A DNA stretch of 64,000 nt. It comes from Nitrospira sp. Lineage in GTDB: Bacteria > Nitrospirota > Nitrospiria > Nitrospirales > Nitrospiraceae. Below are positions 24,119-35,320 of the stretch, in pieces. Location of the stretch: positions 806,001-870,000 of the forward strand of contig JARFXR010000002.1 in NCBI GenBank assembly GCA_029194535.1. The letters run 5' to 3'. The position numbers and the translations under genes are program-made. The notes below the pieces were generated by a model, which saw only the letters and a program-made list of their open reading frames with translations, did not search any database and had not been told where the DNA came from. Position 1 is the stretch's first letter. Every line of letters begins with the position of its first letter.

Positions 24119-24192
24119 TGAGGTTCAGGCTAAGGCTGAGCCGGCCACAATCCTTATTCTGAGCCTTATTCTGAGCCTTAACCTGAACCTCA
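24119..24192. terminator. Bidirectional inverted repeat between convergent genes
   Basis: Arms TGAGGTTCAGGCTAAGGCTGAG (24119-24140, 22 bp; key blocks GAGGTTCAGG and AAGGCT) and the near-complement at 24171-24192 (AGCCTT and CCTGAACCTC), with a tandem 12-bp repeat CTTATTCTGAGC in the loop. Placed between the slp-like and TPR genes and composed of 6-bp periodic units, it may serve as a terminator for both. Confidence 0.55.
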
Positions 24193-24202
24193 ACCTTGCC
24201 TC

Positions 24203-25249
24203 CTACCGCCCGCTCATGCCGACGATCCGTTCGACCCGATCGTCCCGCCCGCCGAGATTACGATACTTATGGTACTGGGCCAGCGCCTTGGGCAGATCTT
24301 TGCGATGGAGTTCGTAAAACACGCCCAGGTTGTAGTGGGCCTCCGCATATTCGGGTTTCAACTCCACCGCCCGTTGGTACTCGTGTTCTGCTTCTTCCAA
24401 CCGGTTCATGCTCGTATAGATGACCCCCAGATTCATGTGGGCCTCGGCATATTCGGGACGGTATCGGACGACTTCGAGGAACTCGCGCTCGGCCTCGGTG
24501 GGTTTGCCCTGGCTCCGTAGAATAAACCCCAAATTGTAGTGCGCATCGACCAGGTCCGGCTTGGCGGCGATGGCCTTCCGGTATGCATAAGCCGCCTCCA
24601 GCAGATCGTTGTTTCGTTCCGCCAGCCGGCCCGCCTGGTACCAGCCGTCCGCATGCTTCGGATGCGCCTTCGTCAGGCGGGCGAGGCTGTCGAGGGCGGC
24701 CTTGTTCTCCCCCTGCCGCTCGTAGAGCATCGCCAGTCCGAACAGTGCGTCCGATTGAGCGGGATCAATCGCGAGCAGCTCCTTATAGGCGGTCATCGCC
24801 GCCGGGATGTCGCGCCGGCCCTCATAGAGTTTGGCCAGGTCGAGATATGAATCCTCGTGCTTCGGGTTGATCTCGATCGCCCGCTTCAACGTATGTTCTG
24901 CTTCTGCGCTCTTTCCCTGCGCCAGATAGACTTCCGCCAAGTCGTTCAGCGCTTCCGGATAGGCCGGCTTGAGCTTGAGGGCGTGCGTCAATGCCTCGAT
25001 CGCCTCAGCCGGCCTCTTCTTGCTTTTGAAATAGATCTGCCCGAGCAGATGATACGCCTCGGCGGAGGGATTGTTCTCCAGCGTCTTGTTTACCGCTGCC
25101 AGCGCGCCGTCGGCATCGCCCGCCTTCAGGAGATCGGACGCCCGTTCAAGCGCGCGCTTGCCGGAATCGGCCGCGACGGCCAGGTCAATAGCGGGAAATG
25201 ACAGGAGGAGGAAGCACGCCAAAAGCAGATCGAATAGGAATGCGACCAT
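24203..25249 (-). CDS. Exported TPR-repeat protein
   Basis: 348 aa with an N-terminal signal peptide (residues 1-27) and about eight consecutive 34-residue TPR units. The consensus is visible in units such as AYYHLGQIYFKSK, ALNDLAEVYLAQG, AHMNLGVIYTSM and AHYNLGVFYELH. It forms a periplasmic protein-interaction solenoid. Monocistronic between the Slp-like gene and the 25.3-kb repeat element. Specific partner unknown. Confidence 0.82.
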   Translation of the reverse strand: MVAFLFDLLLACFLLLSFPAIDLAVAADSGKRALERASDLLKAGDADGALAAVNKTLENNPSAEAYHLLGQIYFKSKKRPAEAIEALTHALKLKPAYPEALNDLAEVYLAQGKSAEAEHTLKRAIEINPKHEDSYLDLAKLYEGRRDIPAAMTAYKELLAIDPAQSDALFGLAMLYERQGENKAALDSLARLTKAHPKHADGWYQAGRLAERNNDLLEAAYAYRKAIAAKPDLVDAHYNLGFILRSQGKPTEAEREFLEVVRYRPEYAEAHMNLGVIYTSMNRLEEAEHEYQRAVELKPEYAEAHYNLGVFYELHRKDLPKALAQYHKYRNLGGRDDRVERIVGMSGR

Positions 25250-25575
25250 ACGTGCTGATCTCTAGCAGGCTGCGGAAAAACTCATTTTGACCTCTGTCGC
25301 CGCCACAAATATCGAGGTAAGAGCCCACGCTGAACAGCCATGCAGGATGCGCAAAAAGGCCGTTCAGCAAGGCCACAGCGAGCGAAGAGGCGAGGCGTAC
25401 TCTGTGCCGCACGTTGAGCCTCTAAGCGATGCGAGAACGCCGCTGGCGGACTTTTTCCGCATCCTTCTAGATGCTGGACGGACGGTCAAGAGCCGATAGC
25501 TTGGACTATACGGTGAGGACGGCGTGAAATCAACACGACGAGGATCTCAACAAGGCGCCACTCTCCAATATCTGT
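25250..25575. other. 326-bp intergenic region holding the inverted-repeat element
   Basis: Mostly filled by the repeat element at 25262-25470. The remaining ~100 bp before the receptor stop codon holds no gene or clear terminator. Confidence 0.6.
25262..25470. mobile_element. Non-autonomous MITE-like element with terminal inverted repeats
   Basis: About 209 bp. Ends CTAGCAGGCTGCGGAAAAA (left) and, read on the minus strand, CTAGAAGGATGCGGAAAAAG (right) match at 16 of 19 positions and both start with CTAG. The interior has additional short inverted segments (TGCGCAAAAAGGCC near GGCGGACTTTTTCCGCA) but no ORF. A degraded relative is inside the anti-sigma gene at 10485-10600, which supports its being a dispersed mobile repeat. 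No transposase is nearby. Confidence 0.65.
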
Positions 25576-27924
25576 TCAGAACAGGCCCAGCGTGACGCCG
25601 CCGTAGATCGCCCGTCCGTAACCGGCGAAGAACAGCTGCTGCGCGGCCGCTTGCGCCGCCGTCTCGCCCGTGACGACCTGGCCGGAGGCGGCATACTTCA
25701 TGTCGGCGATGTTGTCCACCTGGACATACAACTTGGCGAAGCGGAACCAGGAGCTGTTCACCTCGATATTCTTGTGAATGTTCGCCGTCCCGATGAAATA
25801 GGACGGGATCCCGACGGTATTGTTGTTGTTCAAGAAATAGCTGTTGGCGTAGTTACCCTCAAGCCAGCCTCCCCACCCGCTCGGGTGATGGTCGTATTCC
25901 ACCTTGAGGTTCAAGATGTCCGTCGGCACGTTGGGAACCTTCTTGCCGTCCCGGCTCAGAAATCCCGCAGCGGTCCGGTCGGTGAAATTGGTGTAGGACG
26001 CATCGATGTGGGTATAGGCCCCGGAGAGGCGCAGGCCCGTCAACGGCCGCCAGTCATATGACGCTTCGATCCCGCGATACTGGGACGCGTCGGCATTGAC
26101 CGACGCCGTGTTGCCGCCCGAGATGGTCTGGGTGATGATCTCGTCCTTGAAGAACGTCCAGAATCCCACCAACTGAACGGTCAGATCCTTCGTGAGCTTC
26201 GATTCCGTACCGATTTCATTATTCCAGTTTTTCTGCGGCTTCAAATCGAAATTGGATCCCGGCAGTCCGGTAATCGGATCTCTGGTGAGCTGGCCGAACT
26301 GCGGAATCCCATAGCCGGTCGAGCTTCGGACCCAGTGGCGATAGGCCTCGGCCGGCTTCCAAGTGACTGAGGCTTCCGGCGCCCAATTCGTGAAGTTTCT
26401 GGTGAGGCTCGGCCGGCTCGCCACGGCGCCGGCGTTGTTGTAATTGATCGTGTCGATGCTCACCAGCGACTGCTCGAATCCGAGGCCCAGCGCCGCCGTC
26501 CACTTGGGCACGAATTCCAATTCCTCCCGCACACGGCCGCCGATATTGTTGATGCGTCCCCGGTTATTCTGGAGCAGCGTCCCTCTGGTTCCGTATCCGG
26601 TTGCAAGATTCTGAAAGGTGTTCCCTTCCTGTTCCATGTTGTTCAGGAAGAAGCCGACGTAGCTCTTGAGCGGCATCTGGCCGAGGCTGCCGTCGTGCCG
26701 GAGATCCGCGTAGGTCTTGTAGTTCGGATTCACGTTGTCGAAGATCTGGGAAAAATACTGATTGATGTCCTTCAGGTCATAGTCCGCTTCAATCGTCAGG
26801 ACCGTGCTGGCGTTCAACTGCCGTTCATACAGGCCTCCCACTATCGTCCGCCGATCGACGCGTCCTTGATTGAGGGCGACGGCATTGGCGCAGCCGGGAT
26901 TGTAGGTTCCAGAAGCGCAGGTGGTCTGCGAGCCTCCGGCCTGGCGATCGTCCGCAATGAACTGAGCCTGGGTCAGCCTAGTCGGCACCCGGGTGTCGAG
27001 CCAATTCGTGATCGCCTTGAAATAGAAACTCTGGCGGTCGTCGACGTTGAAACGGAAATTGAAGTTGAGTGTTTGCGTATTATAGTTGCTGTGTTGGATG
27101 AATCCATCTTCGGCCGCGTTGCTGGCGAACATGGAAAGATCGAGGCGGTCGGTATGCTGGCCGACGGCCAGCGCCTGTTTGAAGTAGCCGAACGAACCAC
27201 CGGAGACGAACGCCTCGACCCCGTTGATATCGCTGCCGCGTCTGGTCCGGAAATGCACCATGCCGCCGAGCGCGTAGTTGTCGTAGAGCGAAGAGGAGGC
27301 GCCGCGTGTGACTTCCACCGATCGCATGAACCAGGGATCCTGAATATCGAGCCGCGACAGGCCGTCGGACTGTGTTTGACTGATGCCGTCCTCGTACACC
27401 TTGATGTCGCGAATCGCAAACGCCGTCTTGGCGCCCATCCCGCGGATCATGATGCTGAAGTCTCTCGGCCCGTTCGCTTGCCGCAGCATGATGCCGGGCA
27501 GCGACTGAATGGATTCCTGCATCGTCCTGGTCGGCTGGGAGTCCGTCTCCGCCGACACCGTCGAAGATATCGACACCCCTTCAGGGCGCTTCTGTAGACG
27601 GTTGCTGACGATGCTCATGTCGGCGAGTTCGAATTCCGGGAGCGCCTCATGCGGCGATTCCGGCTCTTCGGCAGCCACGTGTTCTTTCACGATGGTCGGA
27701 CGCTCCGATTCCGGATCGGCCCGCTCCTTCTTTTGCTGTATCTCCTCGAGCTCGTGGAGAATCCCCTTGAGTTGCTCGCGCAATTCCTGCTCCCGCTGAG
27801 AAGGCGGTTCGGAGGCGGGCGTCTCCTGAGCCCACAAGCCGTTCCCGCAGACGGTGCCGACCGTCACCGCCAGGGCGGCGGCCGCCGACAGTTTTCGCAC
27901 CACGACCCCGATTCGTATGGACAT
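25576..27924 (-). CDS. TonB-dependent outer-membrane receptor
   Basis: 782 aa. ATG 27924 follows AAGGAG by nine bases. Signal peptide about residues 1-32 (LWA-Q), then a coiled-coil-like stretch (QREQELREQLKGILHELEE, residues about 40-65) not usual in receptors, a TonB-box-like region, a plug (about 95-215, with MIRGMGAKTAFAIRDI) and a large barrel ending GGVTLGLF. Last gene of a minus-strand unit with TonB, TlpA-like, Asp-box and His/Cys small proteins. Substrate unknown; copper or another metal is suggested by the neighbours. Confidence 0.85.
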   Translation of the reverse strand: MSIRIGVVVRKLSAAAALAVTVGTVCGNGLWAQETPASEPPSQREQELREQLKGILHELEEIQQKKERADPESERPTIVKEHVAAEEPESPHEALPEFELADMSIVSNRLQKRPEGVSISSTVSAETDSQPTRTMQESIQSLPGIMLRQANGPRDFSIMIRGMGAKTAFAIRDIKVYEDGISQTQSDGLSRLDIQDPWFMRSVEVTRGASSSLYDNYALGGMVHFRTRRGSDINGVEAFVSGGSFGYFKQALAVGQHTDRLDLSMFASNAAEDGFIQHSNYNTQTLNFNFRFNVDDRQSFYFKAITNWLDTRVPTRLTQAQFIADDRQAGGSQTTCASGTYNPGCANAVALNQGRVDRRTIVGGLYERQLNASTVLTIEADYDLKDINQYFSQIFDNVNPNYKTYADLRHDGSLGQMPLKSYVGFFLNNMEQEGNTFQNLATGYGTRGTLLQNNRGRINNIGGRVREELEFVPKWTAALGLGFEQSLVSIDTINYNNAGAVASRPSLTRNFTNWAPEASVTWKPAEAYRHWVRSSTGYGIPQFGQLTRDPITGLPGSNFDLKPQKNWNNEIGTESKLTKDLTVQLVGFWTFFKDEIITQTISGGNTASVNADASQYRGIEASYDWRPLTGLRLSGAYTHIDASYTNFTDRTAAGFLSRDGKKVPNVPTDILNLKVEYDHHPSGWGGWLEGNYANSYFLNNNNTVGIPSYFIGTANIHKNIEVNSSWFRFAKLYVQVDNIADMKYAASGQVVTGETAAQAAAQQLFFAGYGRAIYGGVTLGLF

Positions 27925-28035
27925 GACTGGACACTCCTTGCAATAAACGGATGCGGACAGACGGCCGGATGCGCCGCAGTCGGACGTCACCCCGCGAGCG
28001 TCGAGAACGGCCGACCAGACGATGACGATGGCCGG

Positions 28036-28359
28036 TCAGCGAGGAGGAGCGCGGGACAGGGAACCGGGGGAAGAAAAGCGGGCATGCAAGGTCAGGGTCA
28101 GCAGCGGCAACAACAGGAGGAACGTGAACCACAACTTTGCCGGCGCGATGAAGAGGCCGGCCACGGCGGGGTTCGCCTGACACGCCCAGGCGCACAAGGC
28201 GGAATGGGACACATGCGAGGGACTGTGATGCTGCGACGTCGTCGTAGAGGACGCGGTCGGCTCGGCGGTCGGCCCCGATAAACACGCAGCCGCTCCGATG
28301 GTCAGCACCAGATAGAGCACGGTCATGGCGCCGGCAAGAGGCGTAAGCAGGCTGGTCAT
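28036..28359 (-). CDS. Small membrane protein with His-rich loop and LCxWxC motif (paralog B)
   Basis: 107 aa: hydrophobic N-terminus (about 8-28), a His/Ser-rich loop (QHHSPSHVSHSA, residues 43-54), the motif LCAWAC (residues 55-60), a second membrane segment (about 70-92) and a basic tail. The start overlaps the TlpA-like stop by 4 bp, so it is translated from the same mRNA. The His loop plus CxxxC resembles the second small protein at 31510. A metal-binding or metal-delivery role is inferred, not shown. Confidence 0.65.
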   Translation of the reverse strand: MTSLLTPLAGAMTVLYLVLTIGAAACLSGPTAEPTASSTTTSQHHSPSHVSHSALCAWACQANPAVAGLFIAPAKLWFTFLLLLPLLTLTLHARFSSPGSLSRAPPR

Positions 28360-28922
28360 GGACGCTCTTCGAGGAGATGCCGTACGAGGGCGACCGATTC
28401 GTCGCTGTCCCAGGCCCTCGGTCCCACCGCTCGTCCGGACACCCGACCGTCCGGCGCGATCAGCACGGTTGTGGGTAGCCCCCGCACCATGAAGGTCCTG
28501 GACACCTCCTGATCCTCGTCGAAGAGAACCGGCAGGCTGATACCGAGTTGACCGAAAAACTGGCGAATACCCTGCGGATGCCGATCCGCCGTGACCGTCA
28601 GGATTTGGACCTGCGCGGGATCGAAGCGGGTCTGGAGCCGCGCCAACGACGGCATCTCCTCCTTACAAGGGCCGCACCAGGTTGCCCAGAAATTGAGCAG
28701 CACCACCTTCCCGGCCAAGTCCTGTGACCGGTACGACCGGCCGTCCAACGTGGTGAGATCGAACGGCGTGACCGACGCGCGGGTCGCCGATGGAGTGACG
28801 CGGAGCGCCGTAAACGGATCGGCGGTCGCCGCACCGGCCATGCCTGCGGGATCGGCGGCCACGAACATGAGCGCGCCGCCGATCAGTCCAAGACCGAGCC
28901 AACGCACCGCGTCACGGACCAT
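28356..28922 (-). CDS. TlpA-like periplasmic thiol:disulfide oxidoreductase
   Basis: 188 aa. ATG 28922 is supported by GGAGG six bases upstream and by the following hydrophobic signal anchor (about residues 5-25). Thioredoxin fold with active site WCGPC in LLNFWATWCGPCKEEMPSL and cis-Pro in RGLPTTVLIAPDG, typical of TlpA/ResA reductases. Its start lies inside the end of the Asp-box gene and its stop overlaps the next small gene, so it is central in a coupled operon. May keep the CxCC motif of the neighbouring Asp-box protein, or a metal site, reduced. Confidence 0.87.
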   Translation of the reverse strand: MVRDAVRWLGLGLIGGALMFVAADPAGMAGAATADPFTALRVTPSATRASVTPFDLTTLDGRSYRSQDLAGKVVLLNFWATWCGPCKEEMPSLARLQTRFDPAQVQILTVTADRHPQGIRQFFGQLGISLPVLFDEDQEVSRTFMVRGLPTTVLIAPDGRVSGRAVGPRAWDSDESVALVRHLLEERP

Positions 28923-30237
28923 GAGCGGCCTCCGCCTTTCCGACCGTCGTTTGCACCGGAGCCAACTGCATGGTCTGGACGACCAGCCGATGGGCGGGCA
29001 TCGCATGTTCTTTCCATCCGATGACGGCTGAACCCGACGCATTCACCGCTACCGTCGGAGTCTGTCCGTTTTTCTCGTTGACCTTCATCGGCGCGCTGAA
29101 GGATTCGCCGCGATCGAGGGATCGGCTGACGACGACCTCGCGGCGGACCGGCGATTGCTCTTCCCACACCACCACCACGCGCCCTTCGGAATCCACCGCC
29201 ATTTGCGGATGATCTGGGAACGTTCCCTTGGAGCGGTTCAGTTGCTGTTTGGGAGAAAAGGTCCGTCCCTGGTCGTCGGAGTAGGCCAGGTAGATCGACG
29301 GCGTCTCGTCTGCGCCCTCCGTGTACCACACGACATACAGGCGCCCCAACCGATCCACGCCGAGCGAAGCCGGACGATGCGGGCAGGCAGGGTACATCCA
29401 CCGATCGTGTCCCACAATGACCGGGGCGGAAAACGTGTCTCCCCCATCCGTCGATCGAGACACGACGATCTCGCGGACATGGCCTTCGAAGATTTTCCGC
29501 CAGGCAAGATAGACCACGCCGTCGCCGGAAGTCGCCAAGGCGGTGCGGCAGCAGACGCAGGTGTCGTCATCCACCTTGCGATTCTTAGTGAAGGTGCGCC
29601 CGTGATCCGCCGACTTGGCGACGAACGTCCCCGGCTCCTTCTTTCCCTCACGCCCATCGATCCATGCGACATGCACCGCACCGTCCGGGGCGACCTGCAT
29701 CGCGTCGAACGAATGATTGATCACCTGCCCATCGTCGTTGACCAGGACCGACGGGGCGAATGTGCGGCCTCCGTCACTGGAGCGGCTCAATCGGAGTTCG
29801 CTGGAGAACGGCTTGTCCGGGGTCATGTTCGGATGGGTCAGCGCCCAGGTCACGAAGACGTCGTTCCCGCGTATCACCAGCGCGGGCGCTTCTTGCCGGT
29901 AGTACGGATTCTCGGACGGGTCGTTGACCCGCGCCGGGGAACCGAGCGGGCCTCCCGGCTCCTCGGAGCGCGCAAACCGGATCGTCCGGATGTCTTTGTC
30001 CTCTTCGACCCAGGCGGCGTACACGATACCCGCCCCGTCGATCTGCACGGTCGGACCGACGACGTTCTTCACCTGATGAACCGTCACATGTTTGGAACCG
30101 AAGGCAGCCGGTGAACCGGACTCGCCGGCCCAGGCGATCGAGGCGAGCATCGAGAAGGTCGCGAGCCAGAGGGGAAGCCGTCCTAAAATCTGGCCCGAAA
30201 TCCGGGGTGATATTGGGCTGGTGTCGTGACACATCAT
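28912..30237 (-). CDS. Asp-box (BNR) beta-propeller protein with CxCC motif
   Basis: 441 aa, exported (signal peptide about residues 15-37). At least five Asp-box motifs of the S-x-D-x-G-x-T-F type are visible: SSDGGRTF, SADHGRTF, STDGGDTF, SDDQGRTF and SLDRGESF, giving a six-bladed sialidase-like propeller. Between blades is a cysteine motif, DDTCVCCRTAL, and later YPACPHRP; these residues are conserved-looking and suggest metal or disulfide chemistry rather than glycoside hydrolysis, and the sialidase catalytic Arg triad is not obvious. Context (TlpA, TonB, receptor) suggests metal handling. Confidence 0.7.
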   Translation of the reverse strand: MMCHDTSPISPRISGQILGRLPLWLATFSMLASIAWAGESGSPAAFGSKHVTVHQVKNVVGPTVQIDGAGIVYAAWVEEDKDIRTIRFARSEEPGGPLGSPARVNDPSENPYYRQEAPALVIRGNDVFVTWALTHPNMTPDKPFSSELRLSRSSDGGRTFAPSVLVNDDGQVINHSFDAMQVAPDGAVHVAWIDGREGKKEPGTFVAKSADHGRTFTKNRKVDDDTCVCCRTALATSGDGVVYLAWRKIFEGHVREIVVSRSTDGGDTFSAPVIVGHDRWMYPACPHRPASLGVDRLGRLYVVWYTEGADETPSIYLAYSDDQGRTFSPKQQLNRSKGTFPDHPQMAVDSEGRVVVVWEEQSPVRREVVVSRSLDRGESFSAPMKVNEKNGQTPTVAVNASGSAVIGWKEHAMPAHRLVVQTMQLAPVQTTVGKAEAAHGP

Positions 30238-30271
30238 GGCTTGTAGTTCTCGAGTCGCGAACCTCGCCGCA

Positions 30272-31378
30272 TCAATTCGCCAAGCTATAGACGATCGGCA
30301 GACTCACGACGATCTGCGGTTTTCCCAACTCATGCTTCATATGGAGCGGGCAAGCCAGCTTCACCGCCTCCATGGCCGCGGTATCGAGCACGCTGTGGCC
30401 GGAACTCTTCTGCACCGTCACCTCGGCCAGATGCCCGTCCGACCGAATGACCGCCTTCAGGACAACCTTGCCCTGCAATCCGTTCATGCGGGCGGAGTGC
30501 GGATAGCGTTTCAACTCGGCGACTCGCCGCCAGAGTGATTCGGCCAGCCACCGGTGATCCGCTTTGGCCTCCGGCATTCCGGTTGCGGCCTTCGCCGTGA
30601 CTTGCGGCGTCTCGACGGGGGCGGATGCCGACGCCGGTGAGCCCTCGGTGTACTGGGATGTCGGCACGGCAGCCGGAACACTGTGCTGGAGCGTGGTCTC
30701 GGCGGCCGGTGCCGGCATGGCGGGAGTCTCCGCCGGAGCGAGCGAGGGCGAGGGCGCGGCCACGGCGACCTGCTCAACCGCTTGGGCAGGCGTGGCCGGC
30801 GCGGAGGCTTCCACCGGGACGACCGGGCGATGCTGCGCCACCGCCGTCTCGGTATGCACCGGTTCCACAGGTTTCACCTCCACCGTAGCAGGGATCGTCG
30901 GCTCGGCGGTCGGAAGTTCCTCGACCTTCTGCGCGATCGGCTCGACTTTGTGCTGCGCGACCTCGACCTGACGCTCGACCGGCTCCGGCTTCTGTTGGGG
31001 CGGCGGTTCCACCTTTTGCTCGACCGGCCGGGGTGTCTCGATCACCGGATGGACCACTTGAACGCTTTCCTGGGGCGCGACGCGATGGACCGGCGTCTCA
31101 GGCGCAGGGGCGGGAGCGGGCGGAGCCGAGGTCGGTCGAGCCTCGGGTTGTACCGGCGTGACGACGGACTCGGTGTTGACCGGAGCGGGAGTCGGAGCAG
31201 GAGTCGGGGTCGGCGCCGGGGCATCGACGAGCGCCACCTCCCAATGGAACGTCTCTTTCTTCAACGCCGGGTCGAGCCGTGCCAGAAACGCCAGCGTCAG
31301 CCCAATCACCGCCGCGTGAAGCACGAGCGAGGCGCCCCACCCCGAGATGTGGAAGCGATTGTCGTGTGTGGAGGTCAT
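30272..31378 (-). CDS. TonB family energy transducer
   Basis: 368 aa. ATG 31378 has GGTGG/GGAGGT-type purines upstream; a longer in-frame start would lack a membrane anchor at the N-terminus. One membrane segment (about residues 15-35), a very long Pro/Ala/Val/Glu spacer (50-270), and a C-terminal TonB domain (about 280-368: WLAESLWRRVAELKRYPHSARMNGLQGKVVLKAVI, cited in part, then VTVQKSSGHSVLD). Lies between the His/Cys small protein and the Asp-box gene on the same strand, so it is presumably dedicated to the receptor at 25576. Confidence 0.88.
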   Translation of the reverse strand: MTSTHDNRFHISGWGASLVLHAAVIGLTLAFLARLDPALKKETFHWEVALVDAPAPTPTPAPTPAPVNTESVVTPVQPEARPTSAPPAPAPAPETPVHRVAPQESVQVVHPVIETPRPVEQKVEPPPQQKPEPVERQVEVAQHKVEPIAQKVEELPTAEPTIPATVEVKPVEPVHTETAVAQHRPVVPVEASAPATPAQAVEQVAVAAPSPSLAPAETPAMPAPAAETTLQHSVPAAVPTSQYTEGSPASASAPVETPQVTAKAATGMPEAKADHRWLAESLWRRVAELKRYPHSARMNGLQGKVVLKAVIRSDGHLAEVTVQKSSGHSVLDTAAMEAVKLACPLHMKHELGKPQIVVSLPIVYSLAN

Positions 31379-31509
31379 GGCCGAACCACCTTGGTTAATC
31401 AGCGAACGAATTGGTGCCGAACCCGACAACTTGTTGGAATCATCCACCGGCACAGCCACCTTCAGGTTGCGCCGAGCCGTACCGGCGTGGATGCGAGAAA
31501 TCGCGAGGC

Positions 31510-31809
31510 TTAGAGTGGAGGGCCCCGGGAAGGAACGACGGACGAGAGAACGGTTGGAAGATGATCGTGAGAGTACTGCTCGGTCTGAGCGATCGGAGAC
31601 CGCTCGACCAGGGGTGGCGCGACGGCTGCGTCCAACACATGACCGGCCACACACATCCAGGAACAGAGCGCCGTGCCGTGAGTGGCCTTCTGATGGTGTG
31701 CGTGCTGGGATTCGTGGGAGATTGATTGAGCGGACGCCAGCCCCCCCACCGTGAGGATACAGAAGACGACGAACCAGGCAACGGATTGTGCGACCACCCT
31801 GGGCATCAT
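31510..31809 (-). CDS. Small exported protein with His-rich loop and LCxWxC motif (paralog A)
   Basis: 99 aa with a signal peptide (residues 1-27, SA-QS). A His-rich stretch (HESQHAHHQKATHG) is followed by LCSWMC, the same arrangement as LCAWAC in the protein at 28036. The C-terminal half differs and has no clear second membrane helix. First gene of the cluster that includes tonB and the receptor. No characterised family recognised; a metal-binding role is inferred from residues and context. Confidence 0.62.
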   Translation of the reverse strand: MMPRVVAQSVAWFVVFCILTVGGLASAQSISHESQHAHHQKATHGTALCSWMCVAGHVLDAAVAPPLVERSPIAQTEQYSHDHLPTVLSSVVPSRGPPL

Positions 31810-32021
31810 TGAGAAACTCGACAGGAACTCGATCCGAATCGACCGGTAGGAATGTTACGGGACGCGCCGGGGAGGAGTCAAGACAACGCGGCGGTCGGGG
31901 TCGAATCTCGATAGGATTCGGAAAATGTTTGCTGTATACTGCGGGACGGCTTTCGACCCCAATCGTCGCGATCCATTAGGACATACGTAGACCAGGCCCG
32001 GCATCGGGCCTGAAATCGAAC

Positions 32022-34742
<2,721 letters not shown>

Positions 34743-34745
34743 GAA

Positions 34746-34954
34746 ACCAGGCTCGTTAGTCCTCTCCTGCTCAGACGCTCCGGCTCGACCGTACTAAGTC
34801 TCTTCCGGCTCAGCGGCGGAAACTTGTTTCGTTCCTCGCGTGGCGGAACGAAACGTCGAACATCCGCCGCTGTCGACCTTCGGCGACCGCCGGAATTCGA
34901 CAAGTACGGTGCCCTCGCCTCCGCGATCCGCGAAACCGGACTCACGAGGCCGGT
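34746..34954. repeat. Structured three-helix repeat, copy 1 (after secA)
   Basis: Nested helices: outer ACCGTACT (34788-34795) with AGTACGGT (34903-34910); middle GCGGCGGA (34813-34820) with TCCGCCGC (34863-34870); inner GTTTCGTTCC (34826-34835) with GGAACGAAAC (34845-34854). The flanks ACCAGGCTCG and AACCGGACTCACG are shared with copy 2, while helix bases differ in compensatory fashion. It starts three bases after the secA stop. Confidence 0.85.
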
Positions 34955-35012
34955 CAAGCAAGAGACGAAGAACCGCTCGAGTTGCTACGAGGAGCTGGCA
35001 GGGCCTAGACGG

Positions 35013-35054
35013 TTGACAGGGAAATCACACGGTGTATATCATCGTGTATATACA
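35013..35054 (+). promoter_or_regulatory. vapBC promoter with overlapping operator
   Basis: TTGACA (35013-35018), 16-bp spacer, TATATC (35035-35040). Overlapping the -10 is an inverted repeat TGTATAT (35033-35039) and ATATACA (35048-35054), also readable as GTGTATAT twice at a 12-bp period. This is the expected layout for autorepression by a VapBC complex. Confidence 0.65.
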
Positions 35055-35074
35055 TTCCGCTTGATGACATTGCT

Positions 35075-35320
35075 ATGACCTCTCGAAAAAAGACCAAACT
35101 CTTCATGAGCGGCAACAGCCAGGCGGTGAGAATTCCTCGCGAGTTCCAGTTAGAGGGTGACGAAGTCGAAATTCAACGAAGGGGCAATACGCTCGTCATC
35201 CGGCCGAAGAAGCAGACTTGGCAGCGCTTCGCGGAGTGTCTCGCCAGGTTTACCCCCGATTTCATGGAGGAAGGCAGAGTCCAGCCTCCCTTGCAGAAAC
35301 GCAAGCGGACCCTCGCATGA
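35075..35320 (+). CDS. vapB: VapB-type antitoxin (AbrB/SpoVT fold)
   Basis: 81 aa. N-terminal swapped-hairpin AbrB domain: KLFMSGNSQAVRIPREFQL with the signature GNSQAVRIP, then VEIQRRGNTLVIRPK, and a short C-terminal segment that would wrap the toxin. Neutralises the VapC toxin and represses the operon. Overlaps vapC by 4 bp (ATGA). Preceded by an operator-like dyad. Confidence 0.88.
   Translation: MTSRKKTKLFMSGNSQAVRIPREFQLEGDEVEIQRRGNTLVIRPKKQTWQRFAECLARFTPDFMEEGRVQPPLQKRKRTLA

Larger units (their letters stand above)
34743..35074. other. 332-bp intergenic region: structured repeat and vapBC promoter
   Basis: Holds structured repeat copy 1 (34746-34954) and the vapBC promoter/operator (35013-35054). 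No gene is seen. Confidence 0.7.

Noticed and set aside
28912-30237. True sialidase
   Set aside because: Asp-boxes show a propeller fold only; the arginine triad and other sialidase catalytic residues are not evident, and the CxCC motif and context suggest another role.
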